Shown: positions 52,001-60,871 of the stretch, one piece after another
Numbering within the stretch: the first letter of the stretch is position 1
Layout: every line of letters starts with the position of its first letter
Assembly: GCA_900473745.1 (NCBI GenBank)
Contig: UCMW01000014.1
Coordinates: 62,001 to 126,000, forward strand
Source of the DNA: Hyphomicrobiales bacterium
GTDB lineage: Bacteria > Pseudomonadota > Alphaproteobacteria > Rhizobiales > Rhizobiaceae
Length of the DNA stretch: 64,000 nucleotides
Reading direction: 5' to 3'
Notes under the pieces: generated by a model
Told to the model about the DNA's origin: nothing
Database searches by the model: none
What the model saw: only the letters and a program-made list of their open reading frames with translations
Translations under genes and position numbers: made by a program

Positions 52001-52894
52001 ATGTCGAAAAAGGCCTTCGTCGCGCTCGTCACCTGCTTCAACGAGGACGAGACGATCAATTACGAAGCCACCCGCGCCCAAGTACGCCGCCAAGTGGCCG
52101 CCGGCAACAACATCATGTGCGCCGGCACCAATGGGGATTTCACCGCGCTGACCTTCGAGGAGAAGGTGAAGCTTGCGGAAGCCGTGGTCGACGAAGTGGG
52201 CGGCAAGGTCGACGTCATCGTCAATGCCGGCATGCCGGCGACCTTCGAGACGATCAAGCTCGCGAAAGAGTTCGACCGGATCGGCGTGACGGCGATTGCC
52301 GTGATCACGCCCTTCTTCATCGCCTGCACGCAGGACGGCCTTATCCGCCATTTCTCGACGGTTGCAGATGCTGTGAAGACGCCGATCTATCTCTACGACA
52401 TTCCGGCACGCACGCAGAACCACATCGAGCCGGAGACGGCGCGCAAGCTCGCCGCCCACGGCAATATCGCCGGGATCAAGGATTCGGGTGGCGCCAAGGA
52501 AACGCTGGAAGCCTATCTCGCGGTTTCCCGTGACATGCCGGGCTTCGATGTCTATTCCGGTCCTGATCATCTCGTGCTCTGGGCGCTGCAGAATGGCGCT
52601 GCGGGCTGCATTTCCGGGCTGGGCAATGCCCTTCCAGATGTGCTGGCCGGTATCCTCAAGGGCTACAATGGCGGAGACCTCGCCGAGGCCGAGCGTCAGC
52701 AGGCGATCTTCACGGCCTTCCGCACGGACCTCTACGCCCTCGGTTTTGCGCCGGCGATGGTGAAGCGGGCGCTTTTTCTGCAGGATGCCTCGGTTGGCGC
52801 TAGCCGGCAGCCGGCGCTACTGCCGGATCCGGAGCAGGACGGGAAAATTGCAGACATACTTCGCCGATACGGGCTGCCGGTCCTGACCAGCTAA
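52001..52894 (+). CDS. DHDPS/NAL-family Schiff-base aldolase
   Basis: 297 residues, one (beta/alpha)8 barrel. The Schiff-base lysine is K160 in IAGIKDSGG and the catalytic tyrosine Y132 in PIYLYDIP. The substrate-carboxylate loop reads AGTNGDFTALT (GTTGE-like). Family members cleave or form bonds with pyruvate: N-acetylneuraminate lyase, 2-keto-3-deoxy acid aldolases, dihydrodipicolinate synthase. Position at the end of the importer operon, with kinase, PdxA2 and dehydrogenase nearby, favours a catabolic lyase for a keto-deoxy acid rather than lysine synthesis. Confidence 0.9.
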   Translation: MSKKAFVALVTCFNEDETINYEATRAQVRRQVAAGNNIMCAGTNGDFTALTFEEKVKLAEAVVDEVGGKVDVIVNAGMPATFETIKLAKEFDRIGVTAIAVITPFFIACTQDGLIRHFSTVADAVKTPIYLYDIPARTQNHIEPETARKLAAHGNIAGIKDSGGAKETLEAYLAVSRDMPGFDVYSGPDHLVLWALQNGAAGCISGLGNALPDVLAGILKGYNGGDLAEAERQQAIFTAFRTDLYALGFAPAMVKRALFLQDASVGASRQPALLPDPEQDGKIADILRRYGLPVLTS

Positions 52895-53021
52895 AGTCAG
52901 ATCGACCGCCGGCTCGTGCTCCGGAATTTCGATTTCCACCTTCCTTCGGCCGCAAGCACCTCCGCTGCGGCCGTTGTCGATTGTTCAGGACGAAGCTGTT
53001 GTGTTGATCGCGGGACTGGCC

Positions 53022-53035
53022 TAGTAAATATTTTC
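53022..53035. promoter_or_regulatory. Lac operator candidate before lacR
   Basis: TAGTAAATATTTTC, 53 bp before the lacR GTG. It matches 13 of 14 bases with the box at 54216-54229 before lacE and contains the symmetric core AAATATTT. A likely binding site for LacR autoregulation. Confidence 0.6.
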
Positions 53036-53087
53036 ATGAGGTTTACCCATGCCTCCGGAGCTGCAGTGTGGAGGAGGACAATCCGCC

Positions 53088-54158
53088 GTGGTGACGATCA
53101 AGGAAATTGCCAAGGCGGTCGGTGTTTCATCGGGCACGGTGTCCCGCGTCTTGAACTACGACCCCACGCTCTCCGTTTCCGAAGTGAAAAGACAGGCGAT
53201 CATCGAGACGGCCGAGGCGCTGAACTACGCGACCCCGCGGGCGCGCAAGACTGCATTGCTGCCGACCTTCCCTATCCCGATGGCGAGCCGTGCGGAGGTT
53301 TCAGCCCATATCGCGATCGTGCATTTCCTGGCGCCTCACGAGGAACTGGTCGATCCCTATTATGTTGGCGTGCGCCTGGGAATCGAGGCGCGTTGCCGCG
53401 AGTACAAGATCGATATCGCCAGGGTCTTCAATCCGGATGTGCCGGTGGATCTGTCCATGCTGGTGGGTGTGTCGGCGACGATCGTGGTCGGACATCACCC
53501 GAAAGCAGAGATCGAGGCGATGGCCAAGGTCTGTCCGCAGCTGGTGATGGCGGACTACAATCCGCGGATGCCGCAATTCGACTGTGTGCGCGCCGATCTG
53601 GGAGAGGCGACGCTGCATATCCTCGACAGCCTCGATCAGGCCGGCTATCGCCGGATCGGCTTTGTCGGCGGCTACGAACTGATGGATAACGACGCGCTGA
53701 TGCATGGCGAGCAGCGCTGCAAGGCCTTTATCGAATGGCATGAGGCGAGAGGATGCTACAAGCCGGAATTGCTGGCCCTCGGGCAGAGCGAGCGGTTCGG
53801 ACAAAACCTCCGGCTTGAAACCGGCTATCAACAGGCGAAGTCGTTGCTCGCACTCGAGACGCCTCCCGATGTGATTGTGGCGGCGAACGACAACATGGCG
53901 ATCGGTACTTACCGGGCCATCCAGGAGGCCGGGCTTTCGATCCCGGGTGATATCGCCGTCGTTGCCTTCAACGACATTCCTGTGGCGCAGTTCCTGAACC
54001 CTCCCTTGTCCACCATGCGCATCCCCGGAGAACTGATCGGTGAAGTGGCGGTCGACCTCCTGGTCGAGCGCCTCAACGGACGCGACTATTCCAAACATGT
54101 GACGCTTCCGACCGACATGATCTGGCGCGGCAGTGCGAATCGACCACTGAGCCCTTGA
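53088..54158 (+). CDS. lacR: LacI-family repressor of the lac operon
   Basis: 356 residues from the GTG at 53088, eight bases after GGAGGAGGA; an in-frame ATG at 53049 adds 13 atypical residues. The helix-turn-helix and hinge are TIKEIAKAVGVSSGTVSRVLNYDPTLSVSE. The ligand-binding core has VIVAANDNMAIGTYRAIQEAGLSIPGDIAVVAFNDIPVAQFLNPPLSTMRIP. Directly upstream of lacEFGZK, as in Sinorhizobium and Agrobacterium lac operons, so the name is from context and family. The ligand is probably lactose or a galactoside. Confidence 0.9.
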   Translation: MVTIKEIAKAVGVSSGTVSRVLNYDPTLSVSEVKRQAIIETAEALNYATPRARKTALLPTFPIPMASRAEVSAHIAIVHFLAPHEELVDPYYVGVRLGIEARCREYKIDIARVFNPDVPVDLSMLVGVSATIVVGHHPKAEIEAMAKVCPQLVMADYNPRMPQFDCVRADLGEATLHILDSLDQAGYRRIGFVGGYELMDNDALMHGEQRCKAFIEWHEARGCYKPELLALGQSERFGQNLRLETGYQQAKSLLALETPPDVIVAANDNMAIGTYRAIQEAGLSIPGDIAVVAFNDIPVAQFLNPPLSTMRIPGELIGEVAVDLLVERLNGRDYSKHVTLPTDMIWRGSANRPLSP

Positions 54159-54215
54159 GTGTTTTCGCTGATAGGTTGCGGAATCCCAAGCACTTACCGC
54201 AATGCACAAAATATT

Positions 54216-54229
54216 TAGTAAAAATTTTC
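54216..54229. promoter_or_regulatory. Lac operator candidate before lacE
   Basis: TAGTAAAAATTTTC, 85 bp before the lacE ATG, one base different from the box before lacR. A second AAATATTT core overlaps just upstream at about 54209-54216. Confidence 0.6.
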
Positions 54230-54313
54230 TTGGCGTGTCTCCCGTTTTCGGAAATAGTGTCGGCAGGCAGGGGTTGAGGCTGCCGTCACCGAGATCCAAA
54301 ATGGGAGGAAGAC

Positions 54314-55582
54314 ATGGATTATTCTCGCGCGCTCAAGCGCTCGATTTCGGCCACCGTTGCCGGCGCCGCACTTCTCTGCAGCACGGCTGCTCTTGCCGGC
54401 GAAGTCACCATCTGGTGCTGGGACCCGAACTTCAACGTCGCGATCATGAAGGAAGCCGCTGCGCGTTATACCGCGAAGCATCCTGATACGACCTTCAACA
54501 TCGTCGATTTCGCCAAGGCCGATGTCGAGCAGAAGCTGCAGACGGGTCTTGCCTCCGGCATGACGGATACGCTGCCGGATATCGTGCTGATCGAGGATTA
54601 CGGCGCGCAGAAATACCTGCAGTCCTTCCCCGGCTCCTTTGCTGCGCTCACCGACAAGATCGATTATTCCGGCTTTGCCAAATACAAGGTCGACCTGATG
54701 ACCCTCGAAGGCCAGGTGTATGGTGTTCCATTCGATTCCGGCGTGACCGGGCTCTACTACCGCACGGATTATCTGGAGCAAGCCGGCTACAAGGCCTCCG
54801 ACATGGAGAACCTGACCTGGGACCGCTTCATCGAGATCGGCAAGGACGTCAAAGCCAAGACCGGCCATGAGATGATGGCACTCGACAGCAATGATGGCGG
54901 TCTGATCCGCATCATGATGCAGTCCGGCGGCCAGTGGTACTTCAATGATGATGGCAGCCTAAACATCACCGGCAATGCCGCGCTGAAGGCAGCGCTGGAA
55001 ACCCAGGCCCGCATCGTCAACGAAGGCGTCGCCAAGCCGACCAGCGGATGGAATGATGGCATCAGCGCGCTCACCTCGGGTGATGTCGCTTCCGTCCTGA
55101 TGGGCGTTTGGATCACAGGCACCGTCAAGTCGCAGGCCGATCAGGCCGGGAAATGGGCGCTGACGGCCATTCCGAAGCTTGGCATCGATGGCGCGACAGC
55201 TGCATCAAACCTCGGCGGTTCGAGCTGGTATGTGCTGGACGCTTCCGCCGAGAAGGATGAGGCGATCGACTTCCTCAATGAGGTCTATGCCAAGGATCTC
55301 GATTTCTACCAGAAGATCCTGACCGAACGCGGCGCTGTGGGCTCGCTGCTCGCTGCCCGCACTGGTGAAGCCTATCTAAAGCCGGACGATTTTTTCAGCG
55401 GTCAGACGGTTTGGCAGAATTTCGCCGACTGGCTCGAGCAGGTGCCGGCTGTGAATTACGGCATCTTTACCAACGAGCTCGACACGGCTGTCACGGCCAA
55501 CTTCCCGGCCCTGGTCAAGGGGACGCCTGTCGATGCCGTGCTGAAGGCGATCGAGGATCAGGCTGCCGGCCAGATCCAGTAA
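54314..55582 (+). CDS. lacE: Lactose ABC transporter solute-binding protein
   Basis: 422 residues, ATG preceded by GGGAGGAAG. Sec signal (RALKRSISATVAGAALLCSTAALA, cut before GEV). The rest is a family-1 sugar-binding protein (VTIWCWDPNFNVAIMKEAAARY, GVPFDSGVTGLYYRTDYLEQAGY). Length and gene order fit LacE of Agrobacterium radiobacter, which binds lactose for import. First gene of the operon behind a LacR box; hairpins separate it from lacF. Confidence 0.9.
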   Translation: MDYSRALKRSISATVAGAALLCSTAALAGEVTIWCWDPNFNVAIMKEAAARYTAKHPDTTFNIVDFAKADVEQKLQTGLASGMTDTLPDIVLIEDYGAQKYLQSFPGSFAALTDKIDYSGFAKYKVDLMTLEGQVYGVPFDSGVTGLYYRTDYLEQAGYKASDMENLTWDRFIEIGKDVKAKTGHEMMALDSNDGGLIRIMMQSGGQWYFNDDGSLNITGNAALKAALETQARIVNEGVAKPTSGWNDGISALTSGDVASVLMGVWITGTVKSQADQAGKWALTAIPKLGIDGATAASNLGGSSWYVLDASAEKDEAIDFLNEVYAKDLDFYQKILTERGAVGSLLAARTGEAYLKPDDFFSGQTVWQNFADWLEQVPAVNYGIFTNELDTAVTANFPALVKGTPVDAVLKAIEDQAAGQIQ

Positions 55583-55635
55583 ACCCATCCCACAGGCGCT
55601 CGGCCTTCGGGCCAGGCCCCTGTCCTCCCGGAGAC

Positions 55636-55655
55636 GTGCGGCGGAAACGCCGCGC
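55636..55655 (+). terminator. Intercistronic hairpin between lacE and lacF
   Basis: GTGCGGCG, loop GAAA, CGCCGCGC, a GNRA-capped GC stem. A smaller GGCC-TTCG-GGCC hairpin lies about 30 bp earlier. There is no T-run. It probably protects the lacE message or lowers read-through. Confidence 0.6.
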
Positions 55656-55711
55656 GGCTTCCCTTCGCATTACAAGGTTCAGTGACCACTGATCGGGTTC
55701 GGGGACACCGC

Positions 55712-56608
55712 ATGGCCACCACATCGAAATCCAGTCTGAGGCGCTATTACGACGTGAACGGGTGGCTGCTCGTAGCTCCCGCCATCGCGCTCATCTCGCT
55801 TTTCATGCTCTATCCGATTGTCCGCTCCCTCATCCTGTCCTTCTATTCGGGACGCGGGATGATGCTGAAATTTTCCGGCGGCGGAAATCTCGTGCGGCTC
55901 TGGAACGATCCCGTCTTTTGGAAGGCGCTTGAGAACACGGTGATCTTCTTCGTCGTCCAGGTGCCGATCATGATCACCATGGCGCTCATCCTGGCGGCCA
56001 TGCTGAACAATCCGAAACTGCGCTATTCCGGCCTCTTCCGAACAATGATCTTCCTGCCCTGCGTTTCCTCGCTGGTCGCTTATTCCATCCTGTTCAAAAG
56101 CATGTTTTCGCTGGATGGGGTCGTGAACAACGCGCTGCTGGCGATCGGAATCATCGGCGAGCCGATCGGCTGGCTGACCGATCCCTTCTGGGCCAAGGTG
56201 CTGATCATCATCGCCATTACCTGGCGCTGGACCGGCTACAACATGATCTTCTATCTGGCAGCACTCCAGAACATCGATCGCTCGATCTATGAGGCGGCAA
56301 AGATAGACGGCGTACCGTCCTGGGGGCGCTTCGCGTTTCTGACCATTCCGATGCTCAAACCCGTGATCCTGTTCACCACGATCACCTCGACGATCGGCAC
56401 GCTGCAGCTCTTCGACGAGGTCTATAACTTTACCGAGGGCACGGGCGGCCCGGCCAATTCGACGCTGACGCTGTCGCTCTACATCTACAATCTCACCTTC
56501 CGCTTCATGCCGAGCTTCGGTTATGCGGCAACCGTCTCCTACGTGATCGTGCTGATGGTGGCGGTCCTCTCCTTCCTGCAATTCTATGCCGCGAGGGAAC
56601 GTCGATGA
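55712..56608 (+). CDS. lacF: Lactose ABC permease, MalF type
   Basis: 298 residues from the ATG at 55712 (GTG 55682 is in frame). Six membrane helices starting WLLVAPAIALISLFMLYPIV. EAA loop around IYEAAKIDGVPSWGRFAFLTIPMLKPV. Pairs with LacG, whose gene overlaps the last 4 bp (ATGA). Confidence 0.93.
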   Translation: MATTSKSSLRRYYDVNGWLLVAPAIALISLFMLYPIVRSLILSFYSGRGMMLKFSGGGNLVRLWNDPVFWKALENTVIFFVVQVPIMITMALILAAMLNNPKLRYSGLFRTMIFLPCVSSLVAYSILFKSMFSLDGVVNNALLAIGIIGEPIGWLTDPFWAKVLIIIAITWRWTGYNMIFYLAALQNIDRSIYEAAKIDGVPSWGRFAFLTIPMLKPVILFTTITSTIGTLQLFDEVYNFTEGTGGPANSTLTLSLYIYNLTFRFMPSFGYAATVSYVIVLMVAVLSFLQFYAARERR

Positions 56609-57426
56609 TAACTACGCTTCGCCGCCGTCTGCCTGATATCGTGCAGTATGCCGTGCTATCGCTTGCGGCCTTCCTCTCGATCTTTCCGTTCATCTGGATG
56701 GTGATCGGGGCGACCAACACGACGAGCCAGATCATTCGCGGCAAGGTCACTTTCGGTACGGCGCTCTTCGACAACATCGCGTCCTTCTTTGCGCAGGTGG
56801 ATGTGCCGCTGGTGTTCTGGAATTCGGTGAAGATCGCGCTGGTCGGCACCGCATTGACGCTGCTCGTCTCCTCGCTTGCCGGTTATGGCTTCGAGATGTT
56901 CCGCTCGAAGCTCAGGGAACGCGTCTACACGGTCATCCTGCTGACGCTGATGGTGCCGTTTGCGGCTCTCATGATCCCGCTCTTCATGCTGATGGGGCAG
57001 GCGGGGCTGCTGAATACGCATATCGCCATCATGCTACCGATGATCGCATCTGCCTTCATCATCTTCTATTTCCGCCAGGCTTCGAAGGCCTTCCCGACCG
57101 AGCTTCGCGATGCCGCCAAGGTGGATGGGCTGAAGGAGTGGCAGATCTTCTTCTATATCTACGTGCCGGTGATGCGCTCGACCTATGCGGCGGCCTTCGT
57201 CATCGTCTTCATGCTGAACTGGAACAACTATCTCTGGCCGCTGATCGTGCTGCAGTCGAACGACACTAAGACGATCACGCTGGTCGTGTCCTCGCTGGCT
57301 TCCGCCTATTCGCCCGAATACGGCACGGTGATGATTGGCACGATCCTCGCCACCCTTCCAACCCTTCTTGTCTTCTTCGCCATGCAACGACAATTCGTTC
57401 AGGGCATGCTCGGCTCCGTGAAATAG
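56605..57426 (+). CDS. lacG: Lactose ABC permease, MalG type
   Basis: 273 residues, six membrane helices. N-terminal AVLSLAAFLSIFPFIWMVIGATNTT and EAA loop LRDAAKVDGLKEWQIFFYIYVPVMRS. The MalG-type C-terminus is present (FFAMQRQFVQGMLGSVK). Start overlaps lacF; lacZ begins 10 bp after the stop. Confidence 0.94.
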   Translation: MITTLRRRLPDIVQYAVLSLAAFLSIFPFIWMVIGATNTTSQIIRGKVTFGTALFDNIASFFAQVDVPLVFWNSVKIALVGTALTLLVSSLAGYGFEMFRSKLRERVYTVILLTLMVPFAALMIPLFMLMGQAGLLNTHIAIMLPMIASAFIIFYFRQASKAFPTELRDAAKVDGLKEWQIFFYIYVPVMRSTYAAAFVIVFMLNWNNYLWPLIVLQSNDTKTITLVVSSLASAYSPEYGTVMIGTILATLPTLLVFFAMQRQFVQGMLGSVK

Positions 57427-57435
57427 GACTTTGAA

Positions 57436-59679
57436 ATGCGCATTATCGAGAATTTCAACCGGGACTGGACTTTTCGCGCCGGATTTGATCCGTCTTTCGC
57501 CTCGGCTTCGCAGCCCGGCGAGACGGTCCAGCTCCCCCATACGGCGGTCGAGCTGCCCTATAATTATTTCGACGAGAAGAGCTATCAGAAGGCCTTTACC
57601 TATCAGAAGGTCATCGCCTGGGAGCCTCGTTTCGAGGGCAAAGAAGTCTCGCTGGTGTTCGATGCTGCGATGGCCGACAGCGTGGTCTATCTGAACGGTG
57701 TCGAGATCACTGCGCACAAGGATGGGTATACGCCGTTCGAAGCCCGGCTCACGCCGCATCTGAAGGCCGGCGACAACCTGCTGACGGTCAAGATCGACGG
57801 TTCTGAAAATCCCGAGATCCCGCCCTTCGGCGGCGTGATCGACTATCTCACCTATGCCGGGATCTATCGTGACGTCTGGCTCAAGGTGGCGGCGCCGGTT
57901 TCGATCAAGAACGTCAAGATCGAGACCCCGGATGTTCTGGCCGCCAGCAAGCAGGTGACGGCGAAGGTCTGGATTTCCTTTCCGACGGATCTGGCGCTTA
58001 CCGGCAATGTCACGGCTGTTCTGAAAGATGGTGCAGGTCAGGAGATTGCACGGACCGAGGCGAATGTGTCGGGCGCAGAGGTTTCACTCGGCTTCTCCGA
58101 ACTTCAGGGCATCACGCTCTGGGATATCGATAATCCGGCCCTCTATCATCTCACGGTGACGCTTCAGACAGCAGCTGGTATCGACGAGACGACGAGCCGT
58201 TTCGGCTTCCGTTCTGCAGAATACACGATCGAGGGCTTCAAGCTGAATGGTCGCGTCGTGAAGCTGCGCGGCCTCAACCGTCACCAGGCCTGGCCGCATC
58301 TCGGCTATGCCATGGGACGGCGCGGTCAGGAGAAGGATGCCGACATCCTGAAGTTCGATCTCGCCTGCAACATCGCCCGCACCTCGCATTACCCGCAGTC
58401 AAAATACTTCCTCGACCGCTGCGATGAGATCGGCCTGCTCGTCTTCGAAGAAATCCCCGGCTGGCAGCATATCGGCGGTGATGCCTGGAAGGCGGAAAGC
58501 GTTCAGAACGTGCGCCGAATGATCGAGCGCGACTGGAACCACCCCTCGATCATTATCTGGGGCGTGCGCATCAACGAGAGCCAGGATGCCCATGACTTCT
58601 ATGTCGAGACGAATGCCATGGCACGCTCGCTCGACACCACCCGCCAGACCGGCGGTGTGCGCTACATCACCGACAGCGAGCTGCTCGAAGACGTTTACAC
58701 GATGAACGACTTCATTCTCGGCATGGAGGAACTGCCGGGGCACAATCGCGAGCGGCTGGTGCTCCGCGACCACCGCGAGGTGACCGGGCTCGATCGCAAG
58801 GTGCCCTACATGATCACCGAATACGGCGGTCACATGTATCCGACCAAGCGCTTCGACCAGGAGCAGCGGCAGGCGGAACATGTCGGTCGGCATCTGGCGA
58901 TCCTGAATGCGGCCGCTGGCGACCCGTCGATCTCAGGCTCCACCGGCTGGTGCATGTTCGACTACAACACCCACAAGGATTTCGGCTCCGGCGATCGCAT
59001 CTGCTATCACGGCGTTACCGACATGTATCGCGAGCCGAAATTCGCCGGTTACGCCTATGCCTCGCAGGGCGATCTGAAGGATGGCGTGGTCTTGCAGCCG
59101 GTCAGCTTCTGGGCGCGCGGCGAGCGCAATATCGGCGGCGTACTGCCGCTGATCGTGCTGACCAATTGCGACTACGTCGAAATCCGCATGGGCCACATCG
59201 TCAAGCGGATCGAACCCGATACCAAGACCTATCCGCATCTGCCGCATCCGCCCTGCATTCTCGACCACAGCATGGTCACGCCGGAAGAATTCGGCGAATG
59301 GGGCATGACCTGGCGGGACGGCGAACTCGTCGGCTTCATCAACGGCGACGAAGTCGTCCGCCGCCATCTGCCGGCCGATCCGCTGCCGACGACACTCGAG
59401 ATTGCGGCCGATGACACAGAGCTCAGGGCAGGCGAGAAGGACACGGTTCGCGTGATCCTGCGCGCGCTCGATCAGGGCGGCAATGTCCTGGGCTTCTTCG
59501 ACGATCCGGTCGAGGTCTCGCTCGAGGGCCCCGGCCGTATTGTCGGCCCCTCGCTTCTGTCCTTCAAGGGTGGCGCCGTTGGCGTCTATGTCGAAGCCGG
59601 AAACGAAGCCGGTCACTTGACGCTATCTGCGACTTGCCGTCCCTTCGGGACCAAGCGCATCACCTTCAACGTCACCTGA
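57436..59679 (+). CDS. lacZ: GH2 beta-galactosidase
   Basis: 747 residues, shorter than E. coli LacZ and like the rhizobial type. N-terminal jelly-roll (GETVQLPHTAVELPYNYFDE, VSLVFDAAMADSVVYLNGVEIT), immunoglobulin-like domain, then the TIM barrel with acid/base E381 in WGVRINESQ and nucleophile E462 in MITEYGGHMYP. A C-terminal DUF4982-type/big domain follows. No signal peptide, so imported lactose is hydrolysed in the cytoplasm to glucose and galactose. Position between the permease and ATPase genes is the Agrobacterium/Sinorhizobium order. Confidence 0.92.
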   Translation: MRIIENFNRDWTFRAGFDPSFASASQPGETVQLPHTAVELPYNYFDEKSYQKAFTYQKVIAWEPRFEGKEVSLVFDAAMADSVVYLNGVEITAHKDGYTPFEARLTPHLKAGDNLLTVKIDGSENPEIPPFGGVIDYLTYAGIYRDVWLKVAAPVSIKNVKIETPDVLAASKQVTAKVWISFPTDLALTGNVTAVLKDGAGQEIARTEANVSGAEVSLGFSELQGITLWDIDNPALYHLTVTLQTAAGIDETTSRFGFRSAEYTIEGFKLNGRVVKLRGLNRHQAWPHLGYAMGRRGQEKDADILKFDLACNIARTSHYPQSKYFLDRCDEIGLLVFEEIPGWQHIGGDAWKAESVQNVRRMIERDWNHPSIIIWGVRINESQDAHDFYVETNAMARSLDTTRQTGGVRYITDSELLEDVYTMNDFILGMEELPGHNRERLVLRDHREVTGLDRKVPYMITEYGGHMYPTKRFDQEQRQAEHVGRHLAILNAAAGDPSISGSTGWCMFDYNTHKDFGSGDRICYHGVTDMYREPKFAGYAYASQGDLKDGVVLQPVSFWARGERNIGGVLPLIVLTNCDYVEIRMGHIVKRIEPDTKTYPHLPHPPCILDHSMVTPEEFGEWGMTWRDGELVGFINGDEVVRRHLPADPLPTTLEIAADDTELRAGEKDTVRVILRALDQGGNVLGFFDDPVEVSLEGPGRIVGPSLLSFKGGAVGVYVEAGNEAGHLTLSATCRPFGTKRITFNVT

Positions 59680-59690
59680 GCGAGGGTTCT

Positions 59691-60782
59691 ATGGCAGAAG
59701 TCCGGCTCACCGATATCCGCAAATCCTACGGCTCGCTCGAGGTCATCAAGGGGGTGAACCTCGAGGTATCCTCAGGGGAATTCGTCGTCTTCGTCGGCCC
59801 GTCCGGCTGCGGCAAGTCCACGCTGCTCCGGATGATTGCGGGGCTGGAGGACATCTCCTCTGGTGAACTGACGATCGGCGGCACCGTGATGAACGATGTC
59901 GATCCGTCGAAGCGTGGCATTGCCATGGTGTTCCAGACCTATGCGCTCTACCCGCACATGACCGTGCGCGAGAACATGGGCTTTGCGCTGCGCTTTGCCG
60001 GCATGGCGAAGGACGAGATCGAGCGCCGCGTCAATGCGGCGGCGAAGATCCTGGAACTCGACGCGCTGATGGACCGCAAGCCGAAGGCCTTGTCCGGCGG
60101 ACAGCGCCAGCGTGTCGCCATAGGTCGGGCGATCGTGCGCCAGCCGGATGTTTTCCTGTTCGATGAACCGCTCTCCAACCTCGATGCGGAACTGCGCGTG
60201 CATATGCGCGTCGAGATCGCCCGGCTGCACAAGGAGCTCAACGCCACGATCGTCTATGTCACGCATGACCAGGTGGAGGCGATGACGCTCGCCGACAAGA
60301 TCGTCGTCATGCGCGGCGGCATTGTCGAGCAGGTCGGTGCGCCGCTGGCACTCTACGACGATCCCGACAACATGTTCGTCGCCGGCTTTATCGGCTCGCC
60401 TCGGATGAACTTTTTGCCGGCGGTGGTGATCGGTCAGTCGGAGGGTGGACAGGTTACGGTAGCGCTGAAAGCACGGCTGGATACGCAGCTGACGGTTTCC
60501 TGCGCGACCCCGCCAAAGGTCGGTGATGCCGTGACGGTCGGGGTGCGCCCCGAGCATTTCCTGCCTGATGGCAGCGGGGACACGCAGATGGTGGCGCATG
60601 TCGATGTCGTCGAGCATCTCGGCAATACCAGCTATGTTTACGCCCATACGGTAACCGGCGAGCAGATCATCATCGAGCAGGAAGAGCGCCGTCATGGGGG
60701 CCGCTACGGCGACGAGATCGCTGTGGGGCTTGCTGCGAAAACCAGCTTTCTCTTCGATGCTTCGGGGCGGCGAATTCGATAG
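59691..60782 (+). CDS. lacK: Lactose ABC ATPase, MalK/UgpC type
   Basis: 363 residues from the ATG at 59691. Walker A GPSGCGKSTLLRMI, signature [15 protein letters not shown], Walker B VFLFDEPLSNLDAELR, switch His in VTHDQVEAMTL. A C-terminal TOBE/MOP domain (VGVRPEHFLP) is typical of sugar importers. Last gene of the lac operon, 11 bp after lacZ, with a terminator 25 bp after its stop. Confidence 0.94.
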   Translation: MAEVRLTDIRKSYGSLEVIKGVNLEVSSGEFVVFVGPSGCGKSTLLRMIAGLEDISSGELTIGGTVMNDVDPSKRGIAMVFQTYALYPHMTVRENMGFALRFAGMAKDEIERRVNAAAKILELDALMDRKPKALSGGQRQRVAIGRAIVRQPDVFLFDEPLSNLDAELRVHMRVEIARLHKELNATIVYVTHDQVEAMTLADKIVVMRGGIVEQVGAPLALYDDPDNMFVAGFIGSPRMNFLPAVVIGQSEGGQVTVALKARLDTQLTVSCATPPKVGDAVTVGVRPEHFLPDGSGDTQMVAHVDVVEHLGNTSYVYAHTVTGEQIIIEQEERRHGGRYGDEIAVGLAAKTSFLFDASGRRIR

Positions 60783-60807
60783 CCGACAGGCCCGGATTTG
60801 TAAGGTC

Positions 60808-60832
60808 AAAAGGGGTGCGGAAGCACCCTTTT
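60808..60832 (+). terminator. Terminator of the lac operon
   Basis: AAAAGGG-G-TGC pairs with GCACCCTTTT around a GGAA loop with one bulged G, followed by TTCCCTTT. It lies 26 bp after lacK and 40 bp before the next ATG. Confidence 0.8.
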
Positions 60833-60871
60833 CCCTTTCGCACAGGTCCTCGTCGCGCTAGGCTCAAGCCC

